Source: UBA2144 sp043819035 (lineage in GTDB: Bacteria; Patescibacteriota; Gracilibacteria; Peribacterales; Peribacteraceae). From it: a DNA stretch of 16,362 nt. Location of the stretch: contig JBDRFD010000033.1 in assembly GCA_043819035.1 (NCBI GenBank), positions 1 through 16,362 on the forward strand, in the 5' to 3' direction. Of this stretch, positions 5,083 to 13,189 are shown one piece after another. Each line of letters begins with the position of its first letter. Position 1 is the stretch's first letter. Below the pieces are notes generated by a model. The model worked only from the letters and a program-made list of their open reading frames with translations. It searched no databases and was not told the origin of the DNA. The position numbers and the translations under genes are program-made.

Positions 5083-8000
5083 ATGGCTGAAAAACCACGA
5101 TCGCTGGAACGAAAAGCCAGAATCGAGAAACTCGAAGATAGAAGAATGATGGCAATGGATACAGGTGTAGACATTAATACCATCACCTCTGGTGTTAATT
5201 CAGACGTCTTCCTCTCCTTCTCTGCCTCCAGCTCTTCTAGTGGATATCCAACGGTAGAAGCAGCCTCTTACAACCCAGCTCCAGCTGCACCCCCACAAAC
5301 TTACGAGACTCAAGCAGCAGATACACAGACCCCTGTGGACCTCAGCAGAAGCCTGGATGAGCAACTTAAAGCTTTCAACACACCTGAGGAAAAATTGTCG
5401 TGGCTCAACGACCAGAAAGGACAGGCTGAAGAAAGTATCAATACACTTAATCTGAGCATCCAAGCTGAAAGTGTTCAGATTGCAAACCTCAAATACACCC
5501 TGCAGGGCATCAATGATCGGATTGCAGAACTGGAAGAAGGAGGAAACGAAACGATGGGCACTCCGTGGTTTTCTGTTTCTTTGCCAACGAGTGGGAAGTT
5601 TAACTCGGTCAAAGTGCAGTATGGCGATATGCCAGATGGCATTTTTGCGGAAATACTCAGAGATGGAAGAAACTATGATGAAGCTGAGCTCACCGGAGGA
5701 TCCGGAACCGCCACATTGAAAGGATTCCAATTCTTTGATTATAACTGGGACATAAGAACCTCAACAAAAATAAGCCTTCTTAAGTATGAAGCTGTAACTG
5801 ATACTCCGGTTATCTCCTTTAGCACGGATAATGGAATCGTTCAGGGGACAGTAGACTCAAGCAGACAGGATGTGACAAGTCTGGCACAGGGCGCACCTGA
5901 TGCAGGAAACGCAGAAGAACTTGCTTCCTTGATTGCCCAAAGGGACGAGATTCAATTGCAGATTGCTACCTACGAAACAGTGCGTGAGCAGGACCGCGCA
6001 GAGCTTGCAGCTCTGAAGACGCGGCTTAATGAGATCTCTGCGGCAATCGTATTAGTCGAAGAAGAGCTCGCACAACCGGATCCAGATCCGATTCCTGACC
6101 CTGACCCCGATCCGATTCCTGACCCTGATCCGATTCCTGACCCTGATCCAGTCCCTGATCCGGTATCCGAGGAGCCAGCGCCGGAAGCAACATTCTTCGA
6201 AGCACTTGCAGCGCTAGATACTGCAAGGAACCAAGCGGAAGCAGTTGTAGCTCAGTTGCAAAGCCAAATTACAGCACTGGAAACTCAGATTAATGCAACA
6301 GAAGAGGAAATCGCCGGCCTGGAAGCGCGACTGGAAGCAGGGCGGCAAATTCCGGACGCGAGTTACTGGGCGAAGGTGGGGGGTACCAGCATTACCGTGA
6401 CATACCACAACATGCCGGAAGGAATGCAGGTGCAGATCCTAAGCGGATTTGGCGCCGTGAAAGCTTCCAAAGCACTGCCCATCGAAAACACGCAAACCAC
6501 GATTGGCATTCCAAATGTTGGCTACGACTTTAACATGAAGGTGCAGCTTGTGGATCCGGAAACCGGCGTGGTAAAGGAGTCTGTAGTAAAGCTCTCGGTT
6601 TATAAGAACAATGCGCACAAGGGTCTCAACTCGGGAGTGATGAAGCTGACATCCATTGCAGCACCCTGGAACCCGGAGGAGATGACAGCAACACGCGATG
6701 CGCTCATTACACAACTCTCAACGCTCGAGAGTGAACGCGATGCGCTTGCGGCACAGCTTCCCGCAGCAGAGGCTGCTTTTGATGATGCGCAGGAAGAATT
6801 GAGTAATGCAATCCCCTACTCGCATATGGAAGTGCTCCCATTTACAGGGACGCATGGGAATGGATTAAACGTGCGATACATGACGGAATTCGACACGGTT
6901 ACGTTCCGCCTGTACGCAGGGACAGATGAAGTGGTAATTCCTATCACACATGTTGGTGGAGAGCAGGACAAAACATTTAACAGAGTGCTACCATCAAACC
7001 TTATTGGAGAATATGCAAACAGTTCCAATTCCATTTTTACATTCGACATGTTGGGGCCGGAAGAGCAAGTGCTAGAACGAGTAAAAATGGACTCAGCAGG
7101 AAGGATTTTGACACAACAGGACAAGAAGGAGGATCTTGAAGTAGGTAGAATGCTCGAAAATCCAATTGAACCAAGTATTCAAGTTGCAGCTGTAAGCGGA
7201 TCTACCCTGACTTTTGCAGCTTCTTCATGTTATGACTCAATGAGTATCAATCTACAGGGAGGTGGATACTTTGATTCTCGATCTATTCAAAACATAGGAG
7301 GAACGGAACTCGCAATGGGGCAGCTAATCTTTAACGCGGATAATCCCGCAGGAAATTACATACTTACAAACACATCAAATGGTCTGGTACAAGATCAAAT
7401 AGTTATCCGTTGGGATGGACAAGAGCTCTCCCTGACTGATGCAAATGATCGCTGGTCTGCGGATGCTCAGGTGCAGGGAATACTAGATAGAGGCACCATG
7501 GCAGTTGGAAGTTTGGCAGAAAGTCTGGAATCACTTGGCAGCACTATCTCAACATTTGCAGGGCAAGTGGAACTCAACTCGATCAATCCTGATTCTTTCC
7601 CGACTATCCGTGAGTGGCAGGAAACAGAACTCTTCAACAAGTCCCAGTGGTACTTCACAATGGAAACTGTCGAGGAGATTTACTTCACACAGCATCCGGA
7701 GAAACGCACTCCTGCGAATAATCAGGAAGGATACGAAACGGGCCTCATAGTACAGGATCTCTGGCAAGAGGCTTGCAGCTACAGAGGGGCGGTTGGGCAA
7801 ATTCTAGACAAAGCAGTGCGCATGACATTCGATGCTCAGCGTAGAGGATCGCAAGCTGATGGAGAAAGACTTGTGCAAGAAGTGATTGATATCTGGGCCG
7901 CCACACCACATATCAAAAATACAGAAGGAAGACTAGGGATGAAATTACCAACGACGCAGCAAGCAATCAATGAGGCCTATCGCATCTACCAGGAACACAT

Positions 8001-9153
8001 CGGGCTCTTCTACAACATCAATGAAAGTGCAGAGTTGGAGCGCACTCAGCAGGAATACCAAGCTATTCGTTACCAATGGGACGAAATTGGTAGTACTGAT
8101 GCAATGTATGCTTCGACTGATAATAATTTTGGATATTTGGATGTATCCGCACCTGCCGAGTCGCGCAACTGGCAAAGAGCACAAAGACTCTGGCAGAACG
8201 CAGTGGATAATTACATAGAAGGAGAATACGGAGATCCACGAGTGCGTAATTATGTGGATAATGTTATGGATCAACCTAATGTTCAACGTGATCGGTGGTT
8301 GGAAGGGGTGGGAACACTTATTGTAGATAGAGCAATCGGATCTGAAGGAGTGATACCAGAAGAACCTGAGGAATATCCATTGAAACCTTCCATAGCTACT
8401 GTTGAAGGAGAATATGCAAGTCTTGTAAGAATAATTGATGCTGGGGTTGATGGAGTACTATCAGTAATGCAAGTTTCAGAAGCAAAAGAGAAATTCATAT
8501 TTGGTGAGAAACTGGAGCAGCAGTTATACAACGTCGGAAACTTGGGTCAGGGGATGTTGGGAATTGCTAGGCAAAACACAGACCTTTCCACAGACGAAAC
8601 AAGTGGGAAGATTGATGTGGCGAATGAGACATTTAGTTTTATTGTTAGTAGGCCAGTGAATATACCTTTCTTGAACCATTTTTATTCACATAGTTACATA
8701 GTTTCCGGTGCCAAATATTTAGGTGACACCAGCGAAAGTACTGAAATATACTCCTTTGGAAATGGGGCTAATGGTAACCTAGTAAGACTGACAATGGATT
8801 CACCTGAAGAATCCGAAAGAGAAATAGCTGTATTAGATTGGACGAATTGGGAAGCATTATCAAATATGACTAATATCGAGTCTCAAAGATATATTAGCTT
8901 GATACCTTCTGCAGACATTTATGTGCGCACCTACGCGGAAGCATTTTCTGAGGGACTTGATTATTCTGGACTAGCAATATTTTTTGATGGTGCCAACTGC
9001 AATAGTGCTGCACAAGCAATTGCACGAGCAGCAGCAGGTTCGGAGATTGAAATGCCAGCAATCAGAATAGCACATGGTTCAAATGACTTTGAAGAGGTAC
9101 AATTTGATTTAATTCAATTCTTTCAGCAATACTACTCCGATGAACAAGCTTGA
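5083..9153 (+). CDS. Giant exported coiled-coil/beta protein with putative permuted papain-like C-terminal tip
   Basis: 1356 residues. The N-terminus has no ordinary signal peptide but carries RIEKLEDRRMMA (13-24), close to the planctomycete LExRxLLA export motif. Then: coiled coil ~87-153, beta domain ~158-270, coiled coil ~277-331, Asp-Pro hinge 332-361, coiled coil ~371-421, beta domain ~426-520, coiled coil ~528-576. Residues ~577-1075 form a module shared with the protein at 14154 (IPYSxM, DxVTFRLY, LIGEY, IFTFDML, EPxIQVAA, then a Trp-rich helical part). The last ~270 residues are unique and AT-rich in DNA. They contain HFYSHSYIV (His1199, His1203) and GANCNSAAQAIA (Cys1306), the His-then-Cys order of permuted NlpC/papain-like hydrolases. 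The downstream membrane gene overlaps the end. A secreted or contact-delivered effector is inferred; an adhesin or structural stalk is the alternative. Confidence 0.8.
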   Translation: MAEKPRSLERKARIEKLEDRRMMAMDTGVDINTITSGVNSDVFLSFSASSSSSGYPTVEAASYNPAPAAPPQTYETQAADTQTPVDLSRSLDEQLKAFNTPEEKLSWLNDQKGQAEESINTLNLSIQAESVQIANLKYTLQGINDRIAELEEGGNETMGTPWFSVSLPTSGKFNSVKVQYGDMPDGIFAEILRDGRNYDEAELTGGSGTATLKGFQFFDYNWDIRTSTKISLLKYEAVTDTPVISFSTDNGIVQGTVDSSRQDVTSLAQGAPDAGNAEELASLIAQRDEIQLQIATYETVREQDRAELAALKTRLNEISAAIVLVEEELAQPDPDPIPDPDPDPIPDPDPIPDPDPVPDPVSEEPAPEATFFEALAALDTARNQAEAVVAQLQSQITALETQINATEEEIAGLEARLEAGRQIPDASYWAKVGGTSITVTYHNMPEGMQVQILSGFGAVKASKALPIENTQTTIGIPNVGYDFNMKVQLVDPETGVVKESVVKLSVYKNNAHKGLNSGVMKLTSIAAPWNPEEMTATRDALITQLSTLESERDALAAQLPAAEAAFDDAQEELSNAIPYSHMEVLPFTGTHGNGLNVRYMTEFDTVTFRLYAGTDEVVIPITHVGGEQDKTFNRVLPSNLIGEYANSSNSIFTFDMLGPEEQVLERVKMDSAGRILTQQDKKEDLEVGRMLENPIEPSIQVAAVSGSTLTFAASSCYDSMSINLQGGGYFDSRSIQNIGGTELAMGQLIFNADNPAGNYILTNTSNGLVQDQIVIRWDGQELSLTDANDRWSADAQVQGILDRGTMAVGSLAESLESLGSTISTFAGQVELNSINPDSFPTIREWQETELFNKSQWYFTMETVEEIYFTQHPEKRTPANNQEGYETGLIVQDLWQEACSYRGAVGQILDKAVRMTFDAQRRGSQADGERLVQEVIDIWAATPHIKNTEGRLGMKLPTTQQAINEAYRIYQEHIGLFYNINESAELERTQQEYQAIRYQWDEIGSTDAMYASTDNNFGYLDVSAPAESRNWQRAQRLWQNAVDNYIEGEYGDPRVRNYVDNVMDQPNVQRDRWLEGVGTLIVDRAIGSEGVIPEEPEEYPLKPSIATVEGEYASLVRIIDAGVDGVLSVMQVSEAKEKFIFGEKLEQQLYNVGNLGQGMLGIARQNTDLSTDETSGKIDVANETFSFIVSRPVNIPFLNHFYSHSYIVSGAKYLGDTSESTEIYSFGNGANGNLVRLTMDSPEESEREIAVLDWTNWEALSNMTNIESQRYISLIPSADIYVRTYAEAFSEGLDYSGLAIFFDGANCNSAAQAIARAAAGSEIEMPAIRIAHGSNDFEEVQFDLIQFFQQYYSDEQA
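6076..6165 (+). repeat. Asp-Pro dipeptide repeat hinge
   Basis: Fifteen consecutive Pro-X dipeptides (mostly PD, with PI and PV) encoded by near-identical ccnga(t/c) units. The repeat separates two coiled-coil blocks and probably forms an extended, acidic, rigid spacer. Unit number may vary between strains by replication slippage. Confidence 0.85.
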
Positions 9154-9499
9154 AAAATATTTAAAAAGGCGTTTTATTAAGATATTCCTGACGTTTACTG
9201 CGGTAATTGTGCCATTTTTTCTTTGGTCTAACTCCTTTTTTGTTGACACACTAAAAATAGTAACCGGTAGCAGTATCTATTTTCTCACACGCACAAATCA
9301 ATTTAAAACTCTCGAAATGTCTATATGGTTTTTTGTACCAATTGTTATTGGATCCATGTTTCTAATTCCCATCCCAATGAAAACCAGAAAAAAAATAATA
9401 CTAATTTCAATTTATATACTCATTATGGCAGTTTTTTCGTTTATTGTATTAATCTCTTTATACTCGTATTACTGCCACTTCTATAGTGAGTGCTCTTGA
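9140..9499 (+). CDS. Small three-helix membrane protein, candidate immunity/partner of the upstream tip
   Basis: 119 residues with a basic start (MNKLEKYLKRRFIK) and three hydrophobic segments at about 12-34, 61-80 and 84-110. No family is recognised. ATG 9140 lies inside the last codons of the giant gene (14-nt overlap, +1 frame), with no Shine-Dalgarno sequence, which suggests translational coupling. The DNA is very AT-rich: the 60 nt from 9361 contain 14 G or C, against 33 of 60 at 6361. A short AT-rich membrane protein directly behind a variable C-terminal effector-like domain is the typical arrangement of immunity proteins in polymorphic toxin systems. That role is inference from context; it might instead be a membrane anchor or holin-like helper. 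Confidence 0.7.
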   Translation: MNKLEKYLKRRFIKIFLTFTAVIVPFFLWSNSFFVDTLKIVTGSSIYFLTRTNQFKTLEMSIWFFVPIVIGSMFLIPIPMKTRKKIILISIYILIMAVFSFIVLISLYSYYCHFYSECS

Positions 9500-9526
9500 T
9501 TCAATACCTTCAAGAACACATATAAT
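9496..9526 (+). promoter_or_regulatory. Candidate promoter of the SLH gene
   Basis: TTGATT (9496-9501) and a perfect TATAAT (9521-9526) lie 19 nt apart, somewhat long. A second -10-like box, TATAAC (9553-9558), ends 9 nt before ATG 9568 and would give a nearly leaderless mRNA. No Shine-Dalgarno sequence is present, so the nearer box may be the functional one. Confidence 0.4.
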
Positions 9527-9567
9527 GAATCTTCACAAAATGATGATCAATTTATAACCCTCACCTT

Positions 9568-11010
9568 ATGAAAAACCTCACCTTCCTCCCACCCCTCCTC
9601 ACCCTACTCTGCATCACCCCACTTGCACACGCCGCCTTCCCGGATGTGCCAGCCTCTCATACAAACGCTGATGCTATTGAATACGTTCAAACGCAGGGAA
9701 TAGTAGGTGGGTACTCTGATGGAACATTTCGACCAAGCAACCAAATCAATAGAGCTGAATTCACAAAAATCATAGTTGAAGCAACTGCTGATGATGTCGA
9801 AATAGAAAATTGCCTTTCTCAGACTTCTCTAGATTTTTCTGATGTAACAATCACTGAATGGTACTCAACATATATTTGCGTTGCCAAGAAACATAATTTA
9901 GTTGAAGGATATCCAGATGGAACATTTAGACCAGAAAACGATATCCAATTCGTAGAAGCCGCAAAGATTATCTCTATTGCCTTCGATTCAACAGTTCAAA
10001 CACATCCCATATGGTACAAGCCCTATGTCAATTATCTCGCTGATAAAGCTGCAATCCCTTGGTCTATCCTGAGTTTTGAAAAGGAAATATCAAGGGGAGA
10101 AATGGCAGAGATAATATATCGCTTGCTCGCAGAAGATACAGATAGGCCCTCGCTCGTTTTTGAAGATCTCGCAAAAACAAGTGTAAATCCTTCAACATAT
10201 TCAGATAAACCATTACTAGAAAATGAGCCAGTTATGGAATACGCGAAAGCCATAGTTGGCTCCACTATCGTAAACAATTGGTTGGCAGCAAATTATTCTG
10301 AAATCCACTCAGGCGAACTACTCCAATATCAAGAAGAGCTCTATAAGATAATAGATTCTATTATTAAAAAACATTACCGGGAAAAACAAAACCACTACAA
10401 TTTTAATGGGGCTGACATACTAATACTAAGCCAGATGTTTTCTTGGGGAGAGCATTTATCATTATGGGGAGCAGAGCTTGTGGGTGAATACTTCGCATCA
10501 TTAAGAGATGGAAAGAAACCTGAAGAAAAATTAATCACCACTAGAGAACCCTTCAACATTGAACTTGAATTCCCCTACTATAGGATTTCATCTACAACGG
10601 GAGGTTGGAGTGTAATCTTTCCTTATTATTTCATGATCAGTAGTGTGCAAGAGTTTGCTAATACGGAAGGTGCCAATACACAATTACTCAATCTTTCTAC
10701 GTTGTTTAAGAAACACACACACGACAACAGCTCATCACAAGGATCTATTATGTTTGTTTACAATAAAGAATCTAACTCCGTTGATTTTAAAACTTTCTGG
10801 CTAGAGAGATTTGGAATGAATGAATCTAGTCACAACGAAGAAAAGGGGTCATATTACTATTTCGATTCGGGTAGTAATATGCATACAGAAGTGAAGTTTT
10901 TCTCGAATAGTAATGGCAACTTTCTATTTGCATTTCTTGGAATGCCTGGGAGTTATGAAGCAAATAGAATTCATTACATAAACTTTATTGACTCTCTTGT
11001 ACTTCAATAG
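9568..11010 (+). CDS. Secreted protein with three N-terminal SLH repeats and unknown C-terminal domain
   Basis: 480 residues beginning with a signal peptide (MKNLTFLPPLLTLLCITPLAHA, cleavage near AHA-A, residues 20-23). SLH repeat 1 spans ~24-72 (FPDVPASH...GGYSDGTFRPSNQINRAEF), repeat 2 ~88-140 (FSDVTITEW...EGYPDGTFRPENDI) and a degenerate repeat 3 ~146-190 that keeps WYKPYVNYL and ISRGEMAEII but lacks the GYxDGTF turn. SLH trimers bind pyruvylated secondary cell-wall polymer or peptidoglycan, so the protein should sit on the cell surface. Residues ~200-480 match nothing I know; they include a helical part and a C-terminal beta-rich part (FNIELEFPYYRIS, GSYYYFDSG, FLFAFLGMPGSYEANRIHYINFIDSL). 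The DNA is AT-rich like the preceding gene, consistent with a shared acquisition. Confidence 0.8.
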   Translation: MKNLTFLPPLLTLLCITPLAHAAFPDVPASHTNADAIEYVQTQGIVGGYSDGTFRPSNQINRAEFTKIIVEATADDVEIENCLSQTSLDFSDVTITEWYSTYICVAKKHNLVEGYPDGTFRPENDIQFVEAAKIISIAFDSTVQTHPIWYKPYVNYLADKAAIPWSILSFEKEISRGEMAEIIYRLLAEDTDRPSLVFEDLAKTSVNPSTYSDKPLLENEPVMEYAKAIVGSTIVNNWLAANYSEIHSGELLQYQEELYKIIDSIIKKHYREKQNHYNFNGADILILSQMFSWGEHLSLWGAELVGEYFASLRDGKKPEEKLITTREPFNIELEFPYYRISSTTGGWSVIFPYYFMISSVQEFANTEGANTQLLNLSTLFKKHTHDNSSSQGSIMFVYNKESNSVDFKTFWLERFGMNESSHNEEKGSYYYFDSGSNMHTEVKFFSNSNGNFLFAFLGMPGSYEANRIHYINFIDSLVLQ

Positions 11011-11307
11011 AAGATAAATCATATCTTTATATCTCATTTACCAACTACTAGACCGATCAATATTTGTATACAACCAAAAAACCAAAACCGCTCTCCTTCT
11101 TGTCCAAACCTTCTATTCAAGCCCAATATTTCCATTCATCCCTAGCACAAAGGAAAGATGGCAAGCAAGGTTTCCTTGTCTTCCTTCAATTAATACCCAT
11201 TCTTGAACACATAATGTATTCAATCTTAAAACAATACAGACCATATTTGGCTTGCGGAAGCGTTGACTTGCCATATAAGGGAGCGAATAATTCGGAACTG
11301 CCAAGCC
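11011..11307. other. Spacer between SLH gene and polyamine operon, no gene seen
   Basis: About 300 nt without a convincing reading frame; the frames present lack family features and overlap the downstream gene. A small hairpin CAAGG-TTT-CCTTG sits near 11166-11178. A motif at 11192-11213 (AATACC, TTC, GAACACATA) resembles 9503-9526 upstream of the SLH gene. The polyamine-operon promoter lies at the right end. Confidence 0.45.
11263..11291 (+). promoter_or_regulatory. Near-consensus sigma-70 promoter of the polyamine operon
   Basis: TTGACT (11263-11268) and AATAAT (11286-11291) each match consensus in at least five positions and are 17 nt apart. The predicted start of transcription is about 10 nt before ATG 11308, so the leader is very short and has no Shine-Dalgarno sequence. 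The box overlaps a TTG that could extend the reading frame, which argues against that longer start. Confidence 0.65.
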
Positions 11308-11835
11308 ATGACCCCCGCACCGTCCAATTTCACGCTCTTCCACGAGATCTTCATACTGGATGCTTACATCCAGAGGGCTCTTGATGAATCCAAGAAGGAT
11401 TCCATAACGAAAAACCTGATCAATAATCTCCTGGAGGCTCTGCGAATGGATCCGCTCGGGGAACTGCAGGTGTTTCCCGCAGCTGACCTGCGTGCACCCG
11501 GTTGGTCATTTCTGATTCCGATTACCACCAGCCATATCTCGGGCCACTACTTTGAGTGTCCCGGCCGCCTGCCACATATTCGAATGGATACCTACAGTTG
11601 CGCATCCGTGAACTGGCGGAAGGTGGTTGATATCGTGCATAAGCACCTGGGGCTGGAGAAGTGGCGCGGAACGTTCATTGACCGCCAGATCGGGACGGAT
11701 GGATCTGAGAGGATGATGGTGGATATTTACGGCATGGGCGACCAGGTACTTGATGAAAGGAAGCTTTTTGTGCAAAATCCCAAACTTGCTGCCGAGTATA
11801 TGTCTCGTGAAGAACCTGTGGCAGCCGGTGCTTAA
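11308..11835 (+). CDS. SpeD-family pyruvoyl-dependent decarboxylase (AdoMetDC homologue, possibly ornithine/arginine decarboxylase)
   Basis: 175 residues from ATG 11308. The core aligns with class 1b S-adenosylmethionine decarboxylase: GWSFLIPITTSHISGH corresponds to the GVSGVVVIxESHxSIH segment, giving Ser67, pyruvoyl-forming Ser75 and His80 at the same spacings as Ser55, Ser63 and His68 of the Thermotoga enzyme, and DTYSCA supplies Cys98 for Cys83. The proenzyme should cleave itself before Ser75. The residue before Ser75 is Thr instead of Glu, and the HTWPE block reads HYFEC, so the substrate site is altered. SpeD homologues that became L-ornithine or L-arginine decarboxylases are known, and this is a candidate. 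N- and C-terminal extensions make it longer than the usual ~120-130 residues. A deoxyhypusine-synthase-like gene follows after 14 nt, supporting polyamine synthesis. Confidence 0.75.
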   Translation: MTPAPSNFTLFHEIFILDAYIQRALDESKKDSITKNLINNLLEALRMDPLGELQVFPAADLRAPGWSFLIPITTSHISGHYFECPGRLPHIRMDTYSCASVNWRKVVDIVHKHLGLEKWRGTFIDRQIGTDGSERMMVDIYGMGDQVLDERKLFVQNPKLAAEYMSREEPVAAGA

Positions 11836-11849
11836 CCCCCCTATTGCTT

Positions 11850-12887
11850 ATGTCTGTCGCCAAATTCCTTGAGGAAAACTTCAAGCACTTTAACGCTCGG
11901 GAGACTCTGGATGCGGCGAAGGCGTGGCATGAGTTTAACAAGAATGGTGGCAAGATGGTGGTGGCGCTCTCCGGAGCAATGAGCACCGGGGAGATCGGTA
12001 TCTCGCTCGCGCCTCTTATACGAGCGGGTAAAGTACACGCGATTTCCGCTACCGGAGCAAACATAGAAGAAGACATCCAGAACCTGATTGCCAACAAGTC
12101 ATATAAGCCCGTGCCCAAGTGGAGATATCTGACAATGGAAGATGACGAAAAAACAAGGGACGAAGGCTTCAACCGCGTTACCGACACCTGCCTCCCCAAG
12201 GACGCGATGGTGGAAATTCACGACGAGCTCAGAAAGCACTGGCAGGAGGCCGCCGAAAAAGGCGAAAGCTATTTCCACTGGGAGTACTTTTATAAGCTCA
12301 TCAGGAGCGGATGGCTTGAGGGCAAAAACGACGTGCCGATGGAAAACTCCTGGCTGGTTGCCGCCTGCGAAATGGATATCCCCGTCTACACGCCGGGCAT
12401 GGAAGACTCCACACTGGGCAATATGTTTTGCGCAGACGTGATGCAGGGTCTTGTAAAAACACACAGCGTTATCAAACCGGGAACCGCCCAGTTTGAGCAC
12501 CTCACCAACTGGTATCTGGAGAACGACAAAGACCACGAGATCGGTGTCTTCCAGATAGGAGGAGGCATCGCGGGAGACTTCGCGATGTGCGTTGTGCCGG
12601 GATTAATCTATGACCACGAAAAACAGTGCAAGCACTGGCGCTACTTCTGCCACATAGGCGATGCTGTCACGTCTTATGGCGGCTACTCCGGCTGCCCTGC
12701 AAACGAGAAGGTCAGCTGGCACAAGCTGGACCCGGATACGGTCAATTTCACCATCAACTCAGATGCCTCCATTGTCGCACCGTTGATCTTCCGGTATGTG
12801 CTGGAGAAGCATGTGGAGGAGGTGGCGGAGACAGTAAAGGAGAAGGCAACCGCGGAACATAAGAAAAATTTGACAGTAGCGCATTAG
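11850..12887 (+). CDS. Deoxyhypusine synthase-like protein (probable homospermidine-type aminobutyltransferase)
   Basis: 345 residues from ATG 11850 (a TTG two codons earlier is less likely). DHS fold signatures are clear: SGAMSTGEIG (41-50) and ATGANIEED (67-75) of the NAD-binding core, a GGGIAGDF segment, and GYSGCPANEKVSWHKLDPD in which Lys292 is the catalytic lysine that forms the enzyme-aminobutyl intermediate. Length and motif order match the family. Bacteria lack eIF5A, the substrate of true DHS, so such enzymes are thought to move an aminobutyl group between polyamines, for example making homospermidine from putrescine or spermidine. It is co-transcribed with the SpeD-like gene, which could supply putrescine or agmatine. 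The exact product cannot be read from sequence. No Shine-Dalgarno sequence is visible. Confidence 0.88.
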   Translation: MSVAKFLEENFKHFNARETLDAAKAWHEFNKNGGKMVVALSGAMSTGEIGISLAPLIRAGKVHAISATGANIEEDIQNLIANKSYKPVPKWRYLTMEDDEKTRDEGFNRVTDTCLPKDAMVEIHDELRKHWQEAAEKGESYFHWEYFYKLIRSGWLEGKNDVPMENSWLVAACEMDIPVYTPGMEDSTLGNMFCADVMQGLVKTHSVIKPGTAQFEHLTNWYLENDKDHEIGVFQIGGGIAGDFAMCVVPGLIYDHEKQCKHWRYFCHIGDAVTSYGGYSGCPANEKVSWHKLDPDTVNFTINSDASIVAPLIFRYVLEKHVEEVAETVKEKATAEHKKNLTVAH

Positions 12888-12899
12888 GTTTTCCACATA

Positions 12900-12929
12900 G
12901 GGGATGACCCCCGACCGTTCCTTTTTTTT
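12900..12929 (+). terminator. Weak terminator candidate after the polyamine operon
   Basis: A short GGGG-ATGA-CCCC stem-loop (12900-12911) is followed after 10 nt by eight T residues (12922-12929). The gap between stem and U-run is longer than in a typical intrinsic terminator, so efficiency is uncertain. It lies 12 nt after the stop codon. Confidence 0.4.
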
Positions 12930-12942
12930 ATGATGTAATGAT

Positions 12943-13171
12943 GACCTCACCCCCGGCCCCTCTCCTTCGCTGAGTTATTTTTCGAGTGAATTACTTTGCC
13001 CATGCCAATGCTTGAGTGCTGGCGAAGGCGAGGGGAGCTTCCATTACACAGATTTCGATACGTGTGCAGCGAAGCTCCCCTCTCTTTTTCCCACGAAAAA
13101 AAAGATATGTTTGAACTCAATTGGAAACACTTATAATGAGTGAGAAAAGGAGAGGGGACGGGGGTGAGGTC
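12943..13171 (+). repeat. MITE-like repeat, left full copy (229 nt)
   Basis: Terminal inverted repeats of about 25 bp: the left end reads GACCTCACCCCCGGCCCC and the right end is its reverse complement with one mismatch in the first 25 positions. Internally, alternating inverted units CCCCTCTCCTTCGC, GCGAAGGCGAGGGGAGCTTC, GAAGCTCCCCTCTC and GAGAAAAGGAGAGGGG can fold into three successive hairpins. No clear target-site duplication is seen. A copy with only a few differences lies at 13727-13954. Confidence 0.8.
13111..13137 (+). promoter_or_regulatory. Outward-facing promoter-like boxes inside the left MITE copy
   Basis: TTGAAC (13111-13116) and a perfect TATAAT (13132-13137), 15 nt apart, slightly short. 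The pair is preserved in the right copy. In this copy it would read antisense into the DUF559 gene. Confidence 0.35.
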
Positions 13172-13189
13172 GGCAAAGAGGAGCCTCCA

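Noticed and set aside
11064..11384. Plus-strand frame starting with TTG before the SpeD-like gene
   Set aside because: It has no family features, overlaps the promoter and the first codons of the SpeD-like gene in another frame, and is low in codon quality.
11675..12536. Long minus-strand frames opposite the polyamine operon
   Set aside because: These are shadows of two well-supported plus-strand enzymes with intact catalytic motifs.
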